Of a stretch of 64,000 nt of DNA, positions 12,893-24,563 are shown one piece after another (position 1 is the stretch's first letter; each line of letters begins with the position of its first letter). The position numbers were made by a program, and so were the translations under genes. The stretch is from Chrysoperla carnea. Lineage: Eukaryota > Arthropoda > Insecta > Neuroptera > Chrysopidae. The notes beneath the pieces are model-generated. The model saw only the letters and a program-made list of their open reading frames with translations, had not been told where the DNA came from and did not search any database. Location: NCBI RefSeq assembly GCF_905475395.1, contig NC_058339.1, positions 48,245,172 to 48,309,171 of the forward strand, given 5' to 3'.

Positions 12893-13335
12893 CTGAAATT
12901 TTTCAGGTGAATTCCACCAGGGATAATGTTGAAAAAGATGCTTCCCATATGTAAAAGTAAGTTTACGCACAATGGCCTCATTTTTGCGCGGTACAGTTGA
13001 GTACAGGTGAGAATATGAATATCACACCCCTGGCTGTCTTGGTCCTGCACCACGAAAAATGTACGGTATTGCTGGATACTAACTTTTTGAAGCGAGTTAC
13101 ATAAATAAGCCTGGTAACTTCGGTAACGGAACTTAAAAAATCTTCCGTCATTTTCCGCAGAACCACGTGATTATATCTGAACGAAATTTATGTAATTCGC
13201 TTCAAATACTTATGCAAAGTTAGTATTTACCTGTACTACGCAAAAATAATGGCATGGTGCTTAAACTTACTTTTACAAACAGTAGCATCTTTTTCAACAT
13301 GATTTCTGGTGGGTTATTTCACCCAAAAATTTCAG
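12893..13335. mobile_element. Large fold-back element
   Basis: The outer left arm starting CTGAAATTTTT near 12893, with GTTGAAAAAGATGCTTCC and TGTAAAAGTAAGTTTACGCA, is matched on the opposite strand by the right arm ending at 13335. Inner arms GATACTAAC...GAAGCGAGTTACATAAAT and ATTTATGTAATTCGCTTC...GTTAGTATT meet around a loop at 13107-13185. The left arm carries an extra insert of about 70 bp. Overall this is one imperfect hairpin of about 440 bp. It has no gene, and overlapping short ORFs are by-products. Confidence 0.75.
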
Positions 13336-16300
13336 TTTGGGTTTGTGGTCTGTAATATAAAAAAATATATGTAATATATCTAATTTAATATTTATCGAGG
13401 TTAATTAGCACTAAGTAATGACCACGATGAAGTTATCATGGTATTTCATCATTTCATGCCTATCAAAAATTGGAAAATGATTAGAAATGATTTTTTGGAA
13501 TCTTGCAATACAAATTAAAAAAAAAGGTAATAATAGAACAGCTCCTAGCTTAGAAAATTCTCCAAAATGCTACTTGCATCACCTGTTAAAATCCCTACAA
13601 AAAACATTTCTACTCCGATAATTTTCATTCACTTTTACTTCGAAATATAACAATTAAAAATTTAATTATTTAATCTGAGCGCCATTTATGCCAATACAAA
13701 TTGAAAGTGCTTTTTAAATCGCATATATGATAGTTATTTAACTTATTATTATTTAACTGCAAAATGATCATCTAAATTTTCTTGGAACAGTTATGTCAGT
13801 TGATTAAGATTATATAAAAAAAATTTTGTCTAGATTTCATTTCAATCTACTATGTACCTAGTAGATAATTACGACAAAAAATTGGAAAGCTTTTAGACTA
13901 ATAATAAACTCTCCACTTCGATTCCAACGATATGAGTTGCCACGAGCAATTACATAATATCGTGGATACTTAGAAAAACATTCCGAGCATATTGATCCCG
14001 AATTCGAAACTTTTGCCAGCTTCATAGTGTACCAAATTTAATGAATCCCAGTAAGACATATGCATATTATAACATTAAACACAAAAGGCATACATCTTAC
14101 TTACTATGCACATAAATGATGACAAGAGACAATGAACAAACCAACTCTGAATGCATACATTAATATATTATACTTCTTGTAAAAACTCAAAGTATAGTTT
14201 ATGGTTTTCACAAAATAAAACACAAAAAAAACCATATTTTTAAACAAAAGAATTATCAAATTAATTCATATTATATTTTTTTTACAACATATAAAAGAAT
14301 TATTGTAATTTAAAATATTAAATAATTTATTTAAATGTTTTTGGGTATTATTATATTATAATGTTAGTTAATATATCTGTGTTAAATGCACACATATGAA
14401 TATTTATTGTACTTAAATTTTAGTATTCCGTATCTAACTAGATCATAAAGAATATTATGTATTTTCTGATCCCTCATTCACACTTTCGCGGAGTATCTTT
14501 GCCGAGTAAACTCTCCAAAGTTAGCCAAATTGAAGCATTCACTGTTACACTGTCATCTTACTTCGCAAGCTTCTCGTTGGTATGAATGAAATTGAAGTAA
14601 CCTGCTGCAGCACTGGCTTTCTGTGCATATAGTTAATAAAATTGTTTTCATGTTTATTACAATAAAAAAATTTTCTCCTCTCGGGGCGGAAAGTGTTAGC
14701 TTTTGTCCCGTAGAAAAATAAAATACGCATCACGGAAGCAAGTAAAGAATGTCTCAGATCTCATATATCTGAATTTCTGTAACATTCTCTACTTTTGCTC
14801 ATTAGATGTGTAATATACTAATAACACGATCATCTAAGTCAAAAAAAGTTGACAACCTCGGAATCGAAATGAATAAATGCGATTGAACGAAAAGGAAACG
14901 AGATTTTATCAAAAAACCAATTTTTATGACCTTTGACCTGGAATGTCTGAGTACGCGCACACGTCATTTGTGACTTTTGAGACAGCATTTGTACTATCAA
15001 AATAAAGGTTTGTACAGAAATTCAGCTTTTTCCGTTAGATTCCGAGGTGATACTCTAAGATGATTGGAGTATATAGTTTTTTAAGAAATTAATCGTTATC
15101 AATATCAGTTTCATACAAGTCACAATAATTACTGGACTACCTGGAGATGAAGCTTGCCTATGCACGTTTTGATGTCTTGTGTTTTCTTGGACTCGAGCTT
15201 TGCAAAACCAATGAAGGATTAACGCAATTGTAATAGCACTTTTTAACGAACTGAAAAATTTAAATTAAATTTTTCTTATTGATAACATATACGTGTTAGC
15301 ATATAAATGCTCGAAGCGATTGTGCTTCAAATTTCTTTATAATGAAAATTTTATAAATGGTGTTTAATGTGTAATACCCATTTCATGGCCGAAGTTCCTC
15401 GATGAGTTTCTTGAACAACAATTTATATTTCACAAAAAATTTTGTTATAGTTTCTGCAGAGTTAGATAACACGTGTCAGTCTTGTAAGGTGGAACTGACC
15501 TTAAAAGTGTGATACATATATATTTTATATTCTATACCAAACCAGAAATAAAACGCTTGATTGAGTCCTAAGGTATAAATATGGAAAACTTTAACAAACA
15601 CGACGAGTGAAATAAAAATTCAGACAATCCTTCAGAATCTTTAAGTTGTCGTTTCATTTTCTTTAAATACAGTTTATTTTATGTTCTTTGTATAATTTTT
15701 GTTCATACAATAACCTACAATGTTTTGTTAAACTAATTATGATTCTTTTTTTTTCTTTTTTGTTATTTCAAGTGCAGGGTTTATTCTGACACTGAAATTT
15801 CTAATTATCATAACAATCATTGAACCAATTACTTATAATAGTTGTTGAAAAGATGTTTTCAATGGATAAAAGAAAAAGGTATAATCCAAATAAACAGTCA
15901 AACACCGCATTGGACAACGGATTTATATGTTGACATAAGAATAAAATACTCACGAATAAAATAAACTTTACTAATAAATAGTGTTCCTAAATTATCAAAT
16001 CAAGAAGAAATTTTGAATTCCTGAAAAAATTCTAAGAATAAAAGTCTTTTGGCGTTTTTCGATCTGATCATTAAAGAGTAATGTGTTGTTAATTATCATT
16101 TTTAAATTGTAGAACTGCTCGAATAGAATTAAGAAAATTAAGACTATTATAATAAATAAATTTGGAAATAAAGTTTACTATCGTATTAGAATTTCTTTTG
16201 TTCCAGTGATTTTGGATCAAAAAACTGTTTAATAATACGTGCATGTAAAAGCTCTATATCTAATTGAAAATAGTTATTGATTTTGAAAACAGCGTTTCAT

Positions 16301-16822
16301 CAAATAAGTTCAGAAATATTTTGAAAAAGCACACCATAAAATGCAAAAAGGATCCTTTATAATTGATCATTGGTTCAAAAATCAGGGATTTTGAAGACTT
16401 TAATTTCTGATCGAATTACTTTCTCATTCACTCACTAGCTCTTGATTTATTTTGGTTGCTATTTCGATCAAATATATTTTTAATTTACAATGATTAATAT
16501 AAATTTAATGAACGACAACCGTAGCTCCCTAAATTTTTTTTTTATGAAAATGTATGGATGACAGTTTCTTAATTGAAATGTGCACAGTTTGTAAGAATAT
16601 AGATACACTGTTTTATTAAATTCGTAGACTTTAATTGATGAATTCAGTGAAAAAATATAATTAGTTAAAAAAAATGCTGTATGAAAAAGAATCACAGAAC
16701 CTGCATAGCAACCTTATAAAAGAAAGACTATATGGAAATTTTCTTAGCCTCTTAACTTTACTATTATCAGCTTTAAACAGAAATATAGAGTGATTACAAG
16801 AGAAGAACATGCATTTAATTTA
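13336..16822. other. Gene-free except a candidate miniature element
   Basis: Outside 14829-15064 I see only short chance ORFs and homopolymer tracts. Confidence 0.55.
14829..15064. mobile_element. Candidate miniature inverted-repeat element
   Basis: The ends ATCATCTAAG (14829) and CTAAGATGAT (15055-15064) are inverted at 9 of 10 bases. Inside them ACCTCGGAATC (14855-14865) and GATTCCGAGGT (15038-15048) are an exact 11-bp inverted pair. The roughly 236-bp length and absence of coding fit a non-autonomous DNA transposon. A target duplication is not evident. Confidence 0.55.
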
Positions 16823-17313
16823 TCTATAAATATATAGGAGACTTTCTATAGATCTATATAGATAGATAGTCACTCATCACGATATCTCTGGAACTATAAG
16901 ACCTAGAGACTTGAAATTTGGCAGGAATATTCCTTTTGCCAAGTAGAGGTCAGCTAAGAACGGATTTTACGAAATTCCACCCACAAGGGGGGTTGCGGGG
17001 GTGTTCATGAATAAAAAATTCATATTTTTAAATTATGGCTTTTAATAGTTCAAAACTTGGTCAGAATGTTTTAAATTACATTTAGAAATTTTTTTAACCT
17101 TCGGAGGGTAGAAAGGTGTAGCGAGAAAGTGGGAAGGAAATATCGAATATTTACAAATATACCTAAGTGGGGTATCAAATAAAAGAGCATGACGTGTACA
17201 TTACAAAAATGTTATCCAACGCGAGGAAATGTGGAGGGAGGGGTGCAAGTGAGGATGTTGCCCAGCAAAGCGGGTATATTTTACGCCACGCAAAGCGGGC
17301 GGGTAACAGCTAG
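16823..17313 (+). mobile_element. Non-autonomous Helitron, copy 1
   Basis: The element begins TCTATAAATATATA after an A and ends CTAG before a T, as expected for Helitrons, which insert between A and T without target duplication. Just inside the 3' end (17284-17301) is a hairpin: CGCC-A-CGC, loop AAA, GCG-GGCG, eight bases before CTAG. It has no ORF of note, so it would depend on a Rep/helicase supplied elsewhere. It is almost identical to the copy at 54159-54647. The few bases after the end (TCCTT) are shared by both copies, so the true end could lie slightly further on. Confidence 0.8.
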
Positions 17314-20212
17314 TCCTTGTATATTTGCCATAATCAACAAGCACGACTCCAGGGATATTATCTAATTATCAAATAACTTGCAACCATATAGTCATAAATA
17401 TATGACTATGCCATATGTTTATAACTATAAAGAGTCGTTTTATGCATTTTTTTGAAATCTTCAGAATCACTTTTTAAGAAAAGCTTTTGGTACAGAATTT
17501 CAGGCGATATCTCAAAAACAACTAAAGTAATCAATTTTAGGACCACGATTTTTGTATTTTCGAGGTCAAAGTTTCATTCAATTTTTGTAATGACTTCTAT
17601 GATTTCTTCAAGAGATATCTCATAAAAAATGGCTAAAATTTAACTCAAGAAATAGTAAAATTGGGAGACTTAATCAGTTAAGCGACCAATTTTGAAGATA
17701 TCGACTAAAATTGTATGTGAGGAACGACATCCCGCAAAAATTACCTCGATTTTCTTGCATTCAATTCGTTAGAATATCAGGAAATTTTGTGACTTAAATT
17801 TATAAGAAATTTAAAATATGCAATTATGCATAAATAATATGCATTTTATAATTGCATTTTAAATTGACCGTAAATACTAAATTACAAGAAAACAACTGTG
17901 ACAGAACATTTTGGTACATTAATTTGGCTGACATCGTCTCCAAAAGTCAGTTTTTTTTTGTTAAAAGTTTTTTTAATTTGAACATAAGTTAACAAAAACT
18001 GCGTGCATATCTTCACATACAGCATGTAGACCTATGAAGGTAAAAATAGAGTCATCAATTAAATTTATATATTATTATTATATATGATGTGATGCGATGA
18101 TATCTTTACGATGAACATATTATACGTTTGTTATAATAATGATATATTAATTTAATGACATATTTTAAACATTAATCTTTGATGACAGTAAGACGGAAAT
18201 ATTTTCTAACATATATTTTTATTGTGCAGTTATTATTATTTTTTTTATATCAGTAAATAATAGTAGAAATTCAAATGAATTAGGTACCAGAAAAAAAGGC
18301 AAAGAGCGAATTGGTTACCCCCGACAAAGGTTTCGTTTCCAATTTTTAATTCTAAACAATAACTTTTAGGGAAAACATTTTTTCTTTCAACTGATACTTT
18401 TATTATCGAAAAAATTTACTCAAAGTAACTTAAGGTGTTACGATATCAACACGAAAGTGTTTCGATACCTAAAATTTTGTAAGTCTATTATTGAGTATTA
18501 AATTCTTCTCACTCTGTATAAATTTCAAGTCGATTTTCTGTACGGTTTAAGATAAGTTTATTAAAAAATTATTATGGTGGTATATGAAAAAGACATCATA
18601 AATGTTGGTTTTTCAGTCAATAAGTGCTTTTAAAAATGTTTTACCATTTTCATAAAAAACGTTTATCAATATGCTTCAAGTTTTAAGCTTTAAAATGGTA
18701 TGATTAAGAACTGAGTATAAAAATGAAAAACTTTTTTTTGTAAAAACACTGACTTCGAGAGTTCTCCAAAACCGTACAGAGGCATCGATATGAATTTTTC
18801 ACAAAAGACATATAAATGGGTGGTTAATTGATCAATAAAATTTCGAATATTTTAGATCATTTTCATTTTTTCGGTATCGAAATATCCTAACATTAAATAT
18901 TAGGTACTGTTGCAAAAGAAATCGAGGTTTACAGAAGTTACTCTTTAGACAAGACGTATTGACATGACCTTGATAACTGTTACCTCCTTACGGATCAGTA
19001 ATAAATATAGGCTTCTGAAAGCAGACTTTATTGAACCAACTTATAAAATGTATTTTCACAAGATACGTAACGGTTTTTTAATTGGGCAGTAATTTTGGAG
19101 ATAATTATCACTAGGAAGCAACTTATGATACAATAACTTTCGTACTGAGATTTTTTACGTATGAAAAACATCACTCTTGAATTGCAGTCAGGTAAAAGTT
19201 TAATTTTTTTACGAATATGAGTTACAATTTAATATGGCGTGAATACCATTTAGGTACGGATTTCTAAAACATTTTTATCTCTATAGTATATCTAATACAC
19301 GAAAGTCGATTAATGCATAATTTTTTAGTCATTTTTAGCTGGTGTACTTTTTTATAATCATAATAATGTTTCATTTCCGTTTTATAGACAACTTTAACTT
19401 TTTATAGACAAACAAAGGCCACCCACATGTACTAATTTTCTTCTTTTCGATATTTTTTTCATGAAGTAAATTAGCTGTTAATTTTTATAAAATTTTTGAA
19501 TTTATTTACATAGTATGAATAGAGATAAACTAAAAAGTCCGTGATTGTTTCAAAATTTCTGTATGTATAAATTACTGAAATTTATCAAAATTTATTTTTT
19601 CGACCCCATATATTGCAATTAAAAACAATATTATGTCCGTGAACTAATAGTAACGAAATATTTTATAATAGTAGAAGGTTAAACGTCGCATAAAAAAAGA
19701 TTACAAAATTTTTCTTGTCATTATTTTTATTACTTTAAATATAAACAAATTATGTAAAATAAAAACTATATATATTATATAAATTTTTACTACCACAAAT
19801 TTTATTACCAAATACGAAATATTTTACAAGGCCTATTTATGTTAAATTATATTCAACCACGATTTTTTAAAAGCCGGTATAAACATATTAACTTTAAATA
19901 GAACAACTTGTTTTTTGTTCATTGTTTCCAAAAAATGCCCTGTTGACGAAAAATTTGCTGGGGAAATTAAAATACTCTTATTGTAACGAGTCTGATTTTC
20001 CGAGTGGCTGTGAAGGTCTTTTCTACTAGAATGCATGGATCATCATTATGGATAGTCGATCTTGAGATAGGCGCTTGCTGCCACAGTGCAGTGTTGAGAC
20101 CTTTTGTGAAATTATTAGATATGAAATATAATGAATATTTGTGGATTAAGAATTGTAAATTTATTTAATGTGTAATAATTAATTTAGTACCTTTGCAATA
20201 TATAGTACCTAT
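17314..20212. other. Gene-free AT-rich DNA
   Basis: No coding or RNA gene is visible. The text around 18420-18900 has short recurring phrases such as CGATATC and TCGATACC but no clear repeat unit. Confidence 0.55.
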
Positions 20213-20646
20213 AGTAAAAGATATTACAAAAATCGGCTAATAAATAAAAATGAAAGAAACCGCCTGCATTTTGCTAATCCCTCATGGAATATTGTTTAAT
20301 AAACAATAAATTTTTCATTCAATGAAACGATCAATGTTAAAGTTCACTCCAAAAATTAGTAATTAGGCAACTTATATGACGTAATTGTTTGTCAAATAAT
20401 CTAAAACTATTTACAGATATAACATATACGTAATTCAAGTTGTATATTCATTAATTTTGTAAGTCAACTTTAACATTGATCGTTTCATTGAATTAAAAAT
20501 TTATCGTTTATTTACAAATAGAAACCTTTGCACCACTGACTCATGCCTTACTAAGGATATTTGACACCTAAAAAACACATTCCATGAGGTTTTAGTAAAA
20601 GGCGAGCGATTTTTTTCCTTTTTCTTTATTTATAACATCTTTTACT
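20213..20646. mobile_element. Large fold-back element
   Basis: The left arm AGTAAAAGATATTACA...CTCATGGAATATTGTTTAAT...AATGAAACGATCAATGTTAA (20213-20345) is matched on the opposite strand by the right arm 20465-20646, with about 119 bp of loop. The inner 40 bp are the best conserved. The right arm carries an extra stretch near 20521-20570. No target duplication is clear. Confidence 0.75.
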
Positions 20647-21849
20647 GTGCTAATACAGTAAAATTTATTCAAAGCTTTAATTGTATCGAACCAACTGTGG
20701 GTAAACATTACAATATACCTATATAATAAAACATTTTACCTATTATTTTCGAAAAGATGAGATTACATTTTCGAAGATGAAGAAGTCACGCCAGATTTGA
20801 ATAAAAAGCTTTCTGTTTTCATTATGCGATACAAAGTGCGTTTTTGCCTCGATACTAAATAAAGGAGTAATTATTAATATTATGAAATACTAAAATTAGA
20901 GATAAAATGTCCAAATGAATTTTTCTGTTTCGTAACTATGGCCAAATTAAGAAATTGGGGATTATATAAAATACATTTTTTTACAAAGATTTGATAACAA
21001 GTAAAGTATGTTTTCAATTTATTTAATATATACTTTTGTCCAAACAATTATGTCTGAGTACATTGAAAGATTTGTTTATTTAGGTGCTAATAGTGGTGTG
21101 TATTTATTATACGATTTTTACAGGTTGTCTTAAAATTTGGGCACTTTTTCTTAAATTATAATGAGTACTAAAAGAAATGTAGACAGAGAAAATCCAATCA
21201 TTGTTAAATTTGATTTTGTCAATTATTATATTATGGATACCGTAAGCACAAGGAATGGTTCCTAAGGAATTCTTCCATAAGGAATGGTAATATTTTCCGA
21301 AAAGTCATCAAAGCTACCTTGCTCCTAGTTAATTTGTGTATTTTTAGATGGTGGGATTAAAATATTGGAAATCTTTCATTCGAATTGTGTTTCTATTTTT
21401 CTAAATTATTTTTCTAATTTTCATTTCATTGTTTTCAAATGCATTAGTCCCTTAAAAATAAATATATATTTTGAACGGTAGTTTTGAAACACTCAATAGA
21501 TTTGAGTGAAAGTTTTTAGTAAATATAACTTGAATTGTCATTTTTAAATTAGTGAAAGCAATAAATAGATATTATGTATTAACCAGTAAGGTTGTATTTA
21601 TTATGGCCTCTGTGTGTACAAGTATTACAAATTTAATACCTTCGTTTTAGCAAAATCATATTTATAAATCCTAAAACTAAATTTTTAATTACCTTATCTA
21701 TTTTTGTAACAATTTTAATAATGTATGCTGCTTATCGATTAAATAATGGTCAAATATTATTGTTGCTTGATACATTCATGCATTTTGTAAGTACTATTTA
21801 TAAGGGTCGGGGAATAAAATTCATAACAGAATGGTGAATTGTGGTAATG

Positions 21850-21873
21850 TTTTTTTTTTTTTTTTTTTTTTTT
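21850..21873 (+). repeat. Poly-T run (24 nt)
   Basis: Unbroken T run with no recognisable element beside it. It could mark an old minus-strand retroposon insertion. Confidence 0.8.
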
Positions 21874-22365
21874 AAATGTGGCTCAATTTTTTAATTTTTT
21901 TCAGCGTTTACTTTAGCATTAAGTAATAGAGAGATAGATGTGAAAAATTTTAAAATTGTTGTATATGATGACATATATTTGCGTATTTACCATAATTTGG
22001 CCATACTAAAACTATGCAATAGTTGCAGCCTATAGCTTTGTAAGTCACATCATTATTATGAATATAAAACATTTTTATTTGATTTTGCGTAATATGAACA
22101 AATTGTTTTTTTGATGGTTTTTGCTTATTGCTACTAAATAAAAACCAAGCTTAAGTGTTTCGGGCTTATCAAAATGATGTAATGAAAATACACAGTCTTT
22201 GTTTTTTATAATGAGTTCGTCCCTAGAGCCTTAGGGTTCTTACAAAATGAAATTCAGATTTAAATGATTTGATTTGCATTCTACATCTTTACTTCTCAGG
22301 TTTACAAGTTGCATACCACTGACAATTGTTCATTGTTTTATACGTACAATTTACTTAATTTAAGC

Positions 22366-22470
22366 ATAATATGTAATGCCTTGTCCTGATAATGAAACGT
22401 AAAGATATGTAGAAATATTTTGATTTCGAAAATCGGTCCCATTACAATAACTTTCATACAAGGAAGTTAA
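22366..22470 (+). mobile_element. Dispersed repeat family R2, 3'-end fragment
   Basis: TGCCTTGTCCTGATAATGAA, ACGTAAAGATATGTAGAAAT, GATTTCGAAAATCGGTCCCA and ATTACAATAACTTTCATACA match the 3' part of the R2 copies at 58.6 and 61.9 kb. The GTACGTACACAC part is absent, so only the 3' end is present, as in many retroposon copies. Confidence 0.6.
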
Positions 22471-23595
22471 AAAAAATATTAAGACAAGGCTAATTTTGCC
22501 ATGGATCTACTTTCAAAATAGAAGGATTTTTTCATTTCACATTAACTGTTCATTGTTCACGTTACAAAAGCTATTAAAAAAATCAAAAATTGTTTAAAAT
22601 ATATTTCACATCCTTATACCATTACTGTTGGTATATATTTTAAAAGCTATTTTATCTATGATAAAAATTTTATATATGAGTGTTATTGAAATGTTATCAA
22701 TCACTAGGTCGGTTAACGAAAAACTTTAAAAAGATGGATAGATGACATGCTTGAAAAAAACAAAAACTTATCCGTATAAAAACTTGAAAGTTTTATAATG
22801 TATACCTCTAAAGTGTTGAATAATATTGAATTAAAATATAGTTTATCGTGTAGGTACATACACTGACATTTTACGCTGCATAACAATTTTTTATAGACCG
22901 GCGTTTAGCATAAAAAATGGTTCAGGAATCTATTTTTTACGCCATTAAGATAAATTGTTCGGATTTTTTCAATCAAGAACTCTAGCCCCCTTCAATTTAA
23001 TTTTCATTTTCGGATATTGACGATTAAAATTTTTTTTTTTTGCAAAATAAGTTTAATTATTGTTTTACCCTGAAAAAATAATATAATACTTATACGAAAC
23101 TGATGGCAATGGAGTTCGGATTTTTAAAAAGAATCAATCCGTTATATTTCAAAGTAAGCGATCAAAGAAAATGAATGGAATTATTCAAGAAGGCTAGGAA
23201 TGTTGTTTAATGGTATTTCACTGACTTTTCGAGGTAAACACTGTACTATTACTCTTTCTTTCAACCCAATTTTACATGGTGTGAAAGTACAAGGTATGAT
23301 AGATATGAAGTATCAGACATGTCGATGAATACACAAGTAGAAAATAATGGTAAAATCGTGACCAAAGTTACAGTGCTTTAAAATGAGTTTTTCTTTCTTA
23401 CGATTTTTTTATATTTTCGTTTAAATTGAAAATAAATATTAAAATTATTATGAGTGATGCAGAAAATTGAAAGAAAACATTTGTATTTGATTAGAGTCGA
23501 GATCCGTAGACAAAAAGTTTGCAATGTTTTAAAACATGATATGGTACTTGAAAAGATGCTATGATAAGAATTATTTCGTTCAATTTATAAAAATA

Positions 23596-23630
23596 CAGTA
23601 GAGTCTCCATAATCGGAAAAGTCCAGTAAT
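23596..23630 (+). mobile_element. Possible pogo/Tigger-like terminal sequence
   Basis: CAGTAGAGTCTCCATAATCG, next to TA, resembles the termini of pogo-type DNA transposons. No inverted partner was found within a few kilobases, so it is at most a solo end. Confidence 0.3.
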
Positions 23631-24523
23631 CATAACAGTTTTCTATACGACGCAACGGTATATAATGTGTTTATATCTTGTATGTAGGTACATCAAATAT
23701 GATTTATTGTTATGATTATACAAACACAATAGCATCACAATAGCACGGGGTTGATGCAGTGCATCCAGTCTTAAATACATCAAAAGTAATTTATTCTTTT
23801 GCTAATTAAAAATGTTCAAACAAGGGCTATAACTAATGTAATTCTGCACATTTTCGTTTTTAGTCAACTTTTCACCATCAAAATTTTGCTGAGATATGTC
23901 ATTTTTTAATATTAAATTAACATTAAGACAAGCACTTACCGTAAAAAGTAGCATATTTCAGTCAATTTTGATGCCAAGTTCAATAAAAAACGAAAATTAT
24001 TAATTAGTAAAACATTAAATAGCTTTTACCCAACAATGTATTTACATTATTGGCTAAATTCAATAGTTCTCATAACTCTTTAACTATTGGGCTTTGTACA
24101 AAAGTCCAAAAGATACTTTAGATTGTTCAAAGAATACACTCTTAAGTTGTGTAATCGAGTAAGGATACTCTGTATATAGGTCTTTCAATAAAATTTATAA
24201 TTTTTAGAATTTGAGTAAAAAAACTAATACAGTTCGACTTATCTCTGATTATAAATAAGCAAATTGTGCTTCATTTATATTTTATACTGATGGCAATGGA
24301 GTTCGGATTTTAAAAACATACAAACATATTTGTTTAAATAATTAGAGTTATATTTTGTCCAAAATATGGTTCGGATGTCTACCACACAAACATTGATTTT
24401 TTTGTATTCAATTTGTTGTAAATTATTAACATCATATTAATTTCATATTAATTTATGAATTTAATTTAAGAAAAGCTGCAAAATTATTTTAGTTTTTAAC
24501 ACGCTTTTTATTAGCTTCATATG

Positions 24524-24563
24524 TATGTTAGTATGTTAGTATATTAGTATGTTAGTATGATAG
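24524..24563 (+). repeat. Octamer microsatellite, five copies
   Basis: TATGTTAG is repeated five times with two units carrying one substitution each (TATATTAG and TATGATAG). Confidence 0.85.

Noticed and set aside
23099-24317. Long terminal repeats of a 1.2-kb element
   Set aside because: The repeated phrase is only about 30 bp and lacks TG...CA ends or a primer-binding site.
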